Source of the DNA: Acidobacteriota bacterium
GTDB taxonomy: Bacteria; Acidobacteriota; Vicinamibacteria; Vicinamibacterales; SCN-69-37
Assembly: GCA_021824055.1 (NCBI GenBank)
Contig: JAKALV010000026.1
Span: forward strand, 1 to 20,759
Length of the DNA stretch: 20,759 nucleotides
Direction: 5' to 3'
Part shown: positions 12,705 to 19,669 of the stretch, piece after piece
Position numbering within the stretch: position 1 is the stretch's first letter
Layout: every line of letters begins with the position of its first letter
Position numbers and translations under genes: made by a program
The notes under the pieces: generated by a model
Told to the model about the DNA's origin: nothing
Seen by the model: the letters and a program-made list of their open reading frames with translations, nothing else
Database searches by the model: none

Positions 12705-12796
12705 CACCGGTCCACCGAACCGGTCACCCGAAGTCAGTAACCACTTGCCGACTACTCTCCGAGCGGATCACATCGCGTGATGGGATGGACTTCTCC

Positions 12797-15424
12797 TCAC
12801 TTCGGCCGCCAGTTCAAGATCAGCGTGATCGGCGCGGACGCCGATTCGACGGGTTGGACAATGAGAAACCGGCCGTCGCGCGCGACGGCGTAGTTCTGCT
12901 TGTTCGCGCCGGCCCCGGGCGCGATGCGCGCCGGAAACAGCGCCACCGGCGTCCCGGCGGCAAACGTCGAGCCGGCGATCGTGACGGGCGCCGCCATCAT
13001 CATCCCGTCGGCTCCGATGAAATACAACTCCTTGCCATCGGCGCGCCAGCGTGGCTGCGTGCCGCCGTGCTGCGACACCTGCCACTTGCCCGTGGGCTGC
13101 GGGAATGTCTGGACGACGACGTCGAACTGACCGGACTCGTTCGTTTCGTAGGCCACGAAGTGATCATCGGGCGAGAACTGACCGTTGGACTCATCGAAGG
13201 ACGAGCGCGCGATGGACACCGGCGTCTTGTCCGGGCCCATCATCGGGAGGGCCCATAAATCGATGCCCGTCTTGGGATCCTGCTCCGAGTACAGCAGGAA
13301 TCGACCGTCATGCGACCAGTCCCGCGTGAATTTCGCGTTTGGCGTCGCGAGCAGTAATTGTTCCACGCCCACACCGTTCGCTGGCTTGGTGAACAGATCG
13401 TCGTTGCCGCCTCTGGCCGACGCGAACGCGATCGTCGCGGCGTCTGGCGAGGCCACCGGACAGGCATCGATGGCGGGATCGAACGTGAACCGCGTCTGCC
13501 CGCCACGGGTGAGATCCGCGATCCAGACATCGACGTTCCCGTCGACGTTCCGCATGTGAAGGAGCTGCTTACCATCGGCAGAGAGCTCGGGATACTGGAG
13601 ACTTGCCGTGTCCCCAGGCAACGCCACGCCAACCGGTTTCCCCGTGCGATCGATCCAGTTCGCCTGCCGCAGGCCGCTTCCGGCGCGATACGCGATCCGG
13701 CCGTCGGTCGAGACCGAGAAGCCGCCCGGTTCACCCAGGAGAGGACTGCCGGACCCGCCAAGATCCGCCAGCGTGATGATGTCGCCCGTCAGGGCGCCGC
13801 GCGACAGATCCAGATGCTGAGCCACGAGCATGCTCTGATGTCCAAACACGAGGAAGCCGGATGGCACGTACGCCGCGGCCAGTGACGCGTCCGTCAATCG
13901 CACCGGGGAACCGCCATCCAGCGAGACGAGGTAAATCGCTCCCGTCACGCCCGCCAGCGAGGCTGCGAACTCAAGGAGCCGACGGCCGTCCGGAAGAAAG
14001 ACGGGAAACAGATTCCGCAATCCGGTGGCCTGGACTGGAACTGCCGGCGCCCCACCGACCGCTGCGACTTTCATCAGAGGTCCGATCGTGGAAGAGGAAA
14101 ACACGATCATCCCGTCCGCGCTCCACGTCCCGCCGCGCGGAACCGCCGCGGGTGCGATGGCCTGGGGCAGGCTGCCGGTGAGATCGACGCGATACAGTTT
14201 GGCGTCGGCGAAAAACCCCAACGACCGGCTGTCGGGCGACCAGAACGGATACCGGGCATGATCGGTACCCGCGAGCGGACGGGCATCGGTCTTGTTGAGC
14301 GCACGGACCCAGAGCCGCTGCGTGCCGTCGCCCGACGCCACGAAGGCGATCTGGCGGCCGTCGGGCGACAACGCGAAGTCCTGGGGCACGGCGGTCGCCG
14401 GCGTGGCGATGTCGACGCGGATCTCCTCAGGCACCGGCTCGCGCCAGTGCTGAAACGCCGGCAGCGTGAGTGCGAGGGCGACCGCGCCGAGCACGCCGGC
14501 GACAATCCACGGGAGCACGACACGCGACTGACGAACCGGTTGAGCCGGCGCCGCTTCCGAATTGGTCGCGGCGCTTGACGCGATGTCTTCAATCGCGATG
14601 CGCGCTTCCGCGATCGACTGCAGACGCCGCTTGGGGTCGCGCTCGAGACACCGCTGGAGCAAGCGCCGCAAGGCGGCGGGCATGTCCGGCGGCAACGTCG
14701 CCCACTTCACATCGTCCTTCAGCACCGCGGCGAGCGTCGTCGACACATCGTCGCCGTCGAACGCGCGGCGGCCCGTCAGTATTTCGTAGAGCACCGCGCC
14801 GAACGCCCAGATGTCGGCGCGGCGATCGACGGCACGTCCGCGCGCCTGCTCGGGCGCCATGTAGGCGGCAGTGCCGAGGATCATGCCCATCTGCGTCGCG
14901 CGTGCGGTCATCGTCGGCGAGTTCATCGCCTCGCCGCTCGACGACGATGCCGGGTCCAGCGCTTTGGCGAGACCGAAGTCGAGGACCTTCACCGTGCCGT
15001 CTGGCCGGACTTTAATGTTGGCCGGCTTCAGGTCGCGATGAATGATGCCCTGCTCGTGCGCGGCTTCGAGGGCCTCGGCGATTTGCTTCGCGATGGGCAG
15101 CGCGTCGGCGAGCGGCAGTGCGCCGCGCGCGATGTGCTGCGACAGATCCTCCCCGTCGACGAGTTCCATCACGAGTGCGGTCAGGCCCGCGGTCTTTTCG
15201 AGCCCGTAAATCGCGGCGATGTTCGGATGATTGAGCGCGGCGAGGACTTCGGCTTCGCGTTGAAAGCGCGCCAGGCGGTCCGCATCGCCGACGACCGAGG
15301 CGGGGAGCACTTTGATGGCGACCGCCCGTTTCAGATGGCTGTCGGTCGCCCGATACACTTCGCCCATCCCGCCTCTGCCCAACTCGGCGAGGATCTGGTA
15401 AGGGCCTATCGATTTACCAATCAC
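12797..15424 (-). CDS. Transmembrane Ser/Thr protein kinase with PD40/TolB-like propeller (kinase 1)
   Basis: 875 residues. The cytoplasmic kinase domain (about 8-275) has all key motifs: glycine loop GRGGMGEVY (16-24), Lys38 in VAIK, Glu57, HRDLKPAN (129-136), DFG (149-151), APE (190-192). A membrane segment (about 303-323) leads to an extracytoplasmic beta-propeller of PD40/TolB-type blades (LSPDGRQIAFVASGDG, FWSPDSRSLGFFAD, FSPDDHFVAYETNESG). This sensor architecture is abundant in Acidobacteriota; ligands are unknown. The start is GTG at 15424, which overlaps the TGA of an upstream kinase-like fragment. It is 45-odd bases downstream of kinase 2 and clearly its paralogue. Confidence 0.93.
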   Translation of the reverse strand: MIGKSIGPYQILAELGRGGMGEVYRATDSHLKRAVAIKVLPASVVGDADRLARFQREAEVLAALNHPNIAAIYGLEKTAGLTALVMELVDGEDLSQHIARGALPLADALPIAKQIAEALEAAHEQGIIHRDLKPANIKVRPDGTVKVLDFGLAKALDPASSSSGEAMNSPTMTARATQMGMILGTAAYMAPEQARGRAVDRRADIWAFGAVLYEILTGRRAFDGDDVSTTLAAVLKDDVKWATLPPDMPAALRRLLQRCLERDPKRRLQSIAEARIAIEDIASSAATNSEAAPAQPVRQSRVVLPWIVAGVLGAVALALTLPAFQHWREPVPEEIRVDIATPATAVPQDFALSPDGRQIAFVASGDGTQRLWVRALNKTDARPLAGTDHARYPFWSPDSRSLGFFADAKLYRVDLTGSLPQAIAPAAVPRGGTWSADGMIVFSSSTIGPLMKVAAVGGAPAVPVQATGLRNLFPVFLPDGRRLLEFAASLAGVTGAIYLVSLDGGSPVRLTDASLAAAYVPSGFLVFGHQSMLVAQHLDLSRGALTGDIITLADLGGSGSPLLGEPGGFSVSTDGRIAYRAGSGLRQANWIDRTGKPVGVALPGDTASLQYPELSADGKQLLHMRNVDGNVDVWIADLTRGGQTRFTFDPAIDACPVASPDAATIAFASARGGNDDLFTKPANGVGVEQLLLATPNAKFTRDWSHDGRFLLYSEQDPKTGIDLWALPMMGPDKTPVSIARSSFDESNGQFSPDDHFVAYETNESGQFDVVVQTFPQPTGKWQVSQHGGTQPRWRADGKELYFIGADGMMMAAPVTIAGSTFAAGTPVALFPARIAPGAGANKQNYAVARDGRFLIVQPVESASAPITLILNWRPK

Positions 15425-15516
15425 AGCCAGATCCTCGCCTGGGCTACGGCGAGACCCGCGCCAATGTGGGCGGTGATCTCGTAGGAACCGAGACGGGTCC
15501 CGAGGGGGAGTGACAT
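15421..15516 (-). pseudogene. 31-residue remnant of a kinase N-terminus before kinase 1
   Basis: An ATG-started frame encodes MSLPLGTRLGSYEITAHIGAG and then ten unrelated residues to TGA. The first 21 residues parallel the start of kinase 2 (MSLNAGARLGPYEIVSAIGAG), up to the glycine loop, and then break. Its TGA overlaps the GTG of kinase 1 (GTGA). It carries the same promoter block as kinase 2. It is most simply a scar of recombination or deletion between tandem kinases, possibly now acting as a leader peptide that couples translation. Confidence 0.7.
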
Positions 15517-15529
15517 GGGGAGTGGTCAG

Positions 15530-15535
15530 AGTATA
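15530..15535 (-). promoter_or_regulatory. -10 box before the kinase-1 leader
   Basis: TATACT on the minus strand, 13 bases before the ATG at 15516. It lies in a block (15521-15554) that is nearly identical to 18444-18479 upstream of kinase 2. There is no Shine-Dalgarno sequence, so the transcript would have a very short leader. Confidence 0.5.
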
Positions 15536-15568
15536 CGCGCGCTGGGCAAACGGGTCTGCGCCTGAAGG

Positions 15569-18439
15569 TCATTTCTTCGGAGCCGCGATCTTCCTCAGAT
15601 ACTCAAAGAAGTGCTCAATGATCACGACCCTGTCCTGCACCACCTGCGCCGTCTGGTCCGCGGCCGCGAGCGCCAGACGCTTGCCGTCAGGATGCAACGC
15701 ATACGGACTGAAGCCGACGCCGGCGCCGCCGACCGACCGGAAGCCGGTCGGCGACCACACCTGCGGCCTGTCGGCACGGAGGGAATCGCCGACCACGGAA
15801 TAGGGCGCGTACATGACTTTGCCCTGATTGAAATTCAGGAACAGCAACTCGCGCGACGTGACCGACCACGTTGGCCAGCTGCCACCCCCGCTCGATACTT
15901 TCCACAAGCCTCCCGGCCCGGGAAATGGCCGGACATAGATTTCAGGCGTGCCACCATCGTTAGACTGATACGCCACCCAGCGTCCGTCCGGAGAAAACAT
16001 CGGGGTCACCTCGGTCGCCGGCGTAGTGAGAAAGACCGTCGGTTTGCCGGGCGTCCAACCGCGAACCGCGTCGCCATCCATCGGCAACATCATCAGGTCG
16101 TAGCCGGTCGTGCTGCGATTCTCAAAGAAGGCCAGGAACTTCCCGCTCGGATGCCATGAGGCCGGCACTTGGGAATTCGGACTGTCCGTCAGACGGGTGG
16201 GCTCGCCTGTGCCGTCCGCGTTCACCCAGTACAGATTGAGTGCGCCTTTCTTGGCGCGATCGGATGCGAACGCGATGTGCTTGCCGTCCGGCGTCCAGAC
16301 GGGATAGCGATCGTCGCCCGCGTCAAACGTCAACTGCGTCATCGTGTCGCGCGCCCAGTCGTACACCCAGATGTCGCGCTGCTTGCCGTCATAAATCTCG
16401 AGCGCGATTTGCTGGCCGTTTGGTGAGAATTTTGGGTTCGACCAGGAGGACTTCGCGCTGCGCAACGCTGACGTCTTGCCGTCTCGCGTCATCCAATCGA
16501 TCTGATTGATGGCCGCCTGCGCAACGCCGGGCACGAACACCAGGGTGCCATCCGCGGAGAACGCCAACTGGGCACTGCCGATGCCTGGACTGGCCTCGAG
16601 GCCCTCGAGCGCCGGCACCGCCTGCCCCACCGGCTCGAGACGATCGAGATCAAAAGGCATCGCGAAGAGCGTGCCCTGTTGCATATACAGCAAATGGCCG
16701 CGACCGCGCTCACTGGAATTCGCCGACGCAAGCCCGCTCGGCACGTACCGCCCGTAGTAACCGCCCCGGACGATGATCTTCGGCGAACCGACCGCCTTCG
16801 CCGAGGCTTCAGCGGGCCAGCCCGGAAGCGGCGCGACGACTAGGTTCGCGTCGTCAAACGCGGAGCCGGCGTTGTGCTCGGTATAAAGCACGGCCTTGCC
16901 ACCGGGCAGTGCCTGCGGCCACCGCTGGGTCGTGGCCCCTTCGCCGAACGTTCCAAACACGGCCGGCGTTCCACCCGAGGCGGACACGCGCAACAACTTG
17001 ATGGACTGCGTGTTGTTGGGCGAAAAGATGATCGTGTCGTCCTCGGCCCACGTGCCGCCTCGACCGTTGGGCGCATCGCAGAGCGGGACCGCCGCCCCGC
17101 CGGTCACCGAGACCTTCTTGAGCTTGCCGCCGGAGAAGAACGCGATCCACTCGCCGCTCGGCGAGAAGAACGGGCTCTCGGCCTCATCCGTACCGGCGAG
17201 CGGCGCCGCCAGGAGTTGATCGAGCTTCCGCACGAACAACTGCTTCGGCTGACCGGCCGACTGCGCCACGAAGACCATCGTCGTCCCGTCCGGCGACAGG
17301 ATCGCCGATGCACCGACGAACTGCATGGATGCGTCCGCGCCGATGTTGACGAGGAACCGTCGTGGCGCCGGCACAGGTGCGGTGCGCCACGGCGCCCAGA
17401 GGACCAGCGCGATCGCCGCCGCGCCGAGTCCAGCCACGCCGAACGCCCACGGCAGCGCGCGACGCCAGAGTGGCGCGGGCGGCGCAGCGAATGCGATCGC
17501 TGACGATGGGGACGCGACGTCGGCACTGAGAGACGCGGGATCGTCGAGCGTGAGACGCGCTTCCCCGATCCAGCTGAGACGACGCTTTGGATCCTTTTCG
17601 AGACAGCGGCGCAACAGTCTCTGCAGCGGCGCCGGCAAGTCTGCTGGCAACGCGTGCCACTTCACGTCCTCCTTGAGCACGCTCGCGAGCGTGATCGAGA
17701 TGTCCTCGCCCTCGAAGCAGCGCTGGCCGGAGAGCATCTCGTACAGCACCACGCCAAACGCCCAGATGTCCGCGCGTCGATCGACGGCGCGGCCGCGCGC
17801 CTGTTCCGGCGCCATGTACGCCGCGGTGCCGATGATCATGCCCATCTGCGTCGCACGAGCGGTGAGCGTCGGCGAGTTCATCGCCTCCGCCGTCGCGCTG
17901 GCCCCTGCGGGGTCCAGCGCTTTGGCGAGACCGAAGTCGAGGACCTTCACGGTGCCGTCCGCGCGGACTTTGACGTTGGCCGGCTTGAGATCGCGATGGA
18001 CGATGCCCTGCTCGTGCGCCGATTCGAGCGCGTCGGCGATCTGCTTCGCGATCGGCAGGGCGTCGGCGAGCGACAGCGGCCCGCGCGCGATGAGCACCGA
18101 CAGGTCATCGCCCTCGACCAGTTCCATGACCAGCGCGCGGGAAATGAAATCGGGAATCATTTCCGCCCGGCGTTGCTCGGAAATGATTCCCGATTTCATT
18201 TCCTCGATCCCGTAGATCGCCGCGATGTTCGGGTGATTCAGCGAGGCCAGCACCTGCGCTTCGCGCGTGAAGCGCGCCACGCGATCGGCGTCGAGCGCAA
18301 ACGACTCGGGCAGCACTTTGATGGCCACGTCGCGATTGAGCTTCGTGTCTTTGGCGCGATACACCTCGCCCATCCCGCCGGCCCCGATGGCGGAGACGAT
18401 CTCATACGGACCCAACCGGGCCCCGGCGTTGAGAGACAT
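15569..18439 (-). CDS. Transmembrane Ser/Thr protein kinase with PD40/TolB-like propeller (kinase 2)
   Basis: 956 residues with the same plan as kinase 1. The kinase domain starts RLGPYEIVSAIGAGGMGEVYRA, with Lys41, HRDLKPAN (148-155), DFG (168-170) and APE (210-212). A membrane segment lies at about 328-348. The propeller has PD40 blades (LSPDGTTMVFVAQSAG, FSPSGEWIAFFSGG, WTPDGKHIAFASDRAKKG, FSPDGRWVAYQSNDGG) and ends FFEYLRKIAAPKK. Residues 80-100 are an insertion in the N-lobe just before the hinge (RALVMELVEG), coded by a perfect inverted repeat and absent from kinase 1. Catalytic residues are intact, so the insertion may be tolerated as a surface loop. It is first of the tandem pair. Confidence 0.93.
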   Translation of the reverse strand: MSLNAGARLGPYEIVSAIGAGGMGEVYRAKDTKLNRDVAIKVLPESFALDADRVARFTREAQVLASLNHPNIAAIYGIEEMKSGIISEQRRAEMIPDFISRALVMELVEGDDLSVLIARGPLSLADALPIAKQIADALESAHEQGIVHRDLKPANVKVRADGTVKVLDFGLAKALDPAGASATAEAMNSPTLTARATQMGMIIGTAAYMAPEQARGRAVDRRADIWAFGVVLYEMLSGQRCFEGEDISITLASVLKEDVKWHALPADLPAPLQRLLRRCLEKDPKRRLSWIGEARLTLDDPASLSADVASPSSAIAFAAPPAPLWRRALPWAFGVAGLGAAAIALVLWAPWRTAPVPAPRRFLVNIGADASMQFVGASAILSPDGTTMVFVAQSAGQPKQLFVRKLDQLLAAPLAGTDEAESPFFSPSGEWIAFFSGGKLKKVSVTGGAAVPLCDAPNGRGGTWAEDDTIIFSPNNTQSIKLLRVSASGGTPAVFGTFGEGATTQRWPQALPGGKAVLYTEHNAGSAFDDANLVVAPLPGWPAEASAKAVGSPKIIVRGGYYGRYVPSGLASANSSERGRGHLLYMQQGTLFAMPFDLDRLEPVGQAVPALEGLEASPGIGSAQLAFSADGTLVFVPGVAQAAINQIDWMTRDGKTSALRSAKSSWSNPKFSPNGQQIALEIYDGKQRDIWVYDWARDTMTQLTFDAGDDRYPVWTPDGKHIAFASDRAKKGALNLYWVNADGTGEPTRLTDSPNSQVPASWHPSGKFLAFFENRSTTGYDLMMLPMDGDAVRGWTPGKPTVFLTTPATEVTPMFSPDGRWVAYQSNDGGTPEIYVRPFPGPGGLWKVSSGGGSWPTWSVTSRELLFLNFNQGKVMYAPYSVVGDSLRADRPQVWSPTGFRSVGGAGVGFSPYALHPDGKRLALAAADQTAQVVQDRVVIIEHFFEYLRKIAAPKK
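18140..18203. repeat. Perfect inverted repeat inserted in frame in kinase 2
   Basis: Arms 18141-18165 and 18178-18202 are perfectly complementary over 25 bp (26 with the flanking G/C), with a 12-base loop. The arms are AT-richer than the gene around them. Read on the coding strand it yields MKSGIISEQRRAEMIPDFIS. The shape suggests a small REP- or MITE-like palindromic element. Confidence 0.85.
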
Positions 18440-18452
18440 TTGAAGTGGTCAG

Positions 18453-18458
18453 AGTATA
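18453..18458 (-). promoter_or_regulatory. -10 box of kinase 2
   Basis: TATACT on the minus strand, 13 bases before the ATG at 18439, within the block shared with the kinase-1 promoter (18444-18479). No Shine-Dalgarno sequence is visible. Confidence 0.5.
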
Positions 18459-18677
18459 TGCGCGCCCTGGGCAAACGGGACCGCGATGGGGCCAAATCCT
18501 GCCTGAGGGCGTTGCTCGGCCGACAGCTCACTCCGTCTACACGGCGAGGGATCGCCAAACGCCACTTCGCGGATGCCCCACGCGCGGACGATGACATGTG
18601 ACCGGTCAGGTTCTGAAGCGATGATCGCCTGGCACCACCCGGCCACACCCGTCACTCACGCTCAGTACGCGGCCCAC

Positions 18678-18706
18678 TTGCATGCCGCCAATCGGTGTGT
18701 TTAAAT
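18678..18706 (+). promoter_or_regulatory. Promoter of the arsR-type/SRPBCC operon
   Basis: TTGCAT (18678-18683), a 17-base spacer and TTAAAT (18701-18706) stand just before the ATG at 18717, giving a very short leader. The remainder of the region from 18480 holds no recognisable gene. Confidence 0.45.
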
Positions 18707-18707
18707 A

Positions 18708-18725
18708 CTGAACCATATGGTTCAG
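18708..18725. promoter_or_regulatory. Palindromic operator candidate over the regulator's start codon
   Basis: CTGAACCATATGGTTCAG is a perfect 18-bp palindrome whose centre contains the start codon of the ArsR-type regulator. It lies directly after the -10 box. A dimeric winged-helix repressor bound here would block its own transcription. Confidence 0.6.
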
Positions 18726-19082
18726 CATCTCCAGGCCCACTTCGATGCCGCCTTCGCCGCGCTCTCGGACGTCACGCGGCGCGGCGTGCTGGAGCAGCTC
18801 GGGCGTGCGGACGCGTCGATCACGAACCTGGCCGAGCGATTCGAGATGACCCTCACCGGCATGAAGAAACACGTCGGCGTCCTGGAGCAGGCGGGGCTCG
18901 TCGTCACGGAGAAGGTCGGGCGCGTGCGGACCTGCAGGCTCGGCCGGTGCCGGCTGGCGGAAGAGGCGGCGTGGATCGAGAGATACCGCCGGCTCTGGGA
19001 GGCCCGCTTCGACGAGCTGGACACGGTGGTCGAGGAACTCACACGGAAGGAAAAGGCCCATGGACGCAAGAGGAGACAGTGA
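18717..19082 (+). CDS. ArsR-family winged-helix transcriptional regulator
   Basis: 121 residues with the ArsR-type winged helix: FAALSDVTRRGVLEQLGRADASITNLAERFEMTLTGMKKHVGVLEQAGLVVTEKVGRVRTCRLG, then a helical C-terminus (WIERYRRLWEARFDELDTVVEELTRKEK) of the kind found in regulators paired with SRPBCC proteins. The usual metal-binding cysteine motif ELCVCDL is missing, so it is not an arsenic or metal sensor of the classical type. The ATG at 18717 is embedded in a palindrome likely to be its operator. It is followed at once by the SRPBCC gene, with which it forms a common two-gene unit. Confidence 0.92.
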   Translation: MVQHLQAHFDAAFAALSDVTRRGVLEQLGRADASITNLAERFEMTLTGMKKHVGVLEQAGLVVTEKVGRVRTCRLGRCRLAEEAAWIERYRRLWEARFDELDTVVEELTRKEKAHGRKRRQ

Positions 19083-19092
19083 GCGCACACCC

Positions 19093-19563
19093 ATGAAGAA
19101 CCGCACAACGGTGGAACGGACGTCCGAGCGTGAGCTCGTCGTGACTCGAACCTTCAACGGCCCGGCACGCATCGTATTCGAGGCGTGGACGAAGCCCGAT
19201 CTGCTCAAGCAGTGGTGGGCGCCGAAGTCGTTCGGGGTCTCCTTCATTTCCTGCGAGGCCGATGTTCGTGCAGGGGGCACCTACTGTTTCGTGTTCGGCC
19301 ACCCGGCCTCACCGCAGCCGATGGCGTTCTTCGGCAGGTACATCGAAGTGATACCGCACTCCCGCCTGGTCTGGACGAATGACGAAGGTGGCGAAGGCGG
19401 GGCCGTCACCACGGTGACCTTTGAAGAACGCGGCGCCGAGACCCTGGTCGTCATGCACGACCTCTATCCCTCGAAGCAAGCGCTCGACGATGCCATCGCC
19501 TCGGGGAGCACCGGTGGATGCACCGAGACGTTCGAGCAACTGGACGAACTTCTCGCTCGATAG
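19093..19563 (+). CDS. SRPBCC (AHSA1-like) domain protein
   Basis: 156 residues from ATG 19093. The START/Bet v1-like fold of the AHSA1 group is seen in VVTRTFNGPARIVFEAWTKPDLLKQWWAPKSFG, RAGGTYCFVFGHP, FFGRYIEVIPHSRLVWTND, VTTVTFEERGAETLVVMHDLYPSKQALDDAIASGSTGG, and the terminal ETFEQLDELLA helix. These proteins have a hydrophobic cavity, but ligand and role are usually unknown. An in-frame ATG at 19060, with AAGGAAAAGG ahead of it, would add 11 residues and overlap the regulator by 23 bases; it may be the true start. Cotranscribed with the ArsR-type regulator. Confidence 0.88.
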   Translation: MKNRTTVERTSERELVVTRTFNGPARIVFEAWTKPDLLKQWWAPKSFGVSFISCEADVRAGGTYCFVFGHPASPQPMAFFGRYIEVIPHSRLVWTNDEGGEGGAVTTVTFEERGAETLVVMHDLYPSKQALDDAIASGSTGGCTETFEQLDELLAR

Positions 19564-19669
19564 AAACAGGCCGAAGCGCCGCGCGGCTGATGATCGCGTG
19601 GCACTGGACCAGTTGACCGCGTTCCGGCCGAGGTGCACACTCTCCTCTTTCACCTTTGCAGGACTCCTC

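Noticed and set aside
12706..12724. ACCGGT...ACCGGT inverted words after the HigA-like gene as a terminator
   Set aside because: The stem is only six base pairs and no T-run follows, so it is too weak to call.
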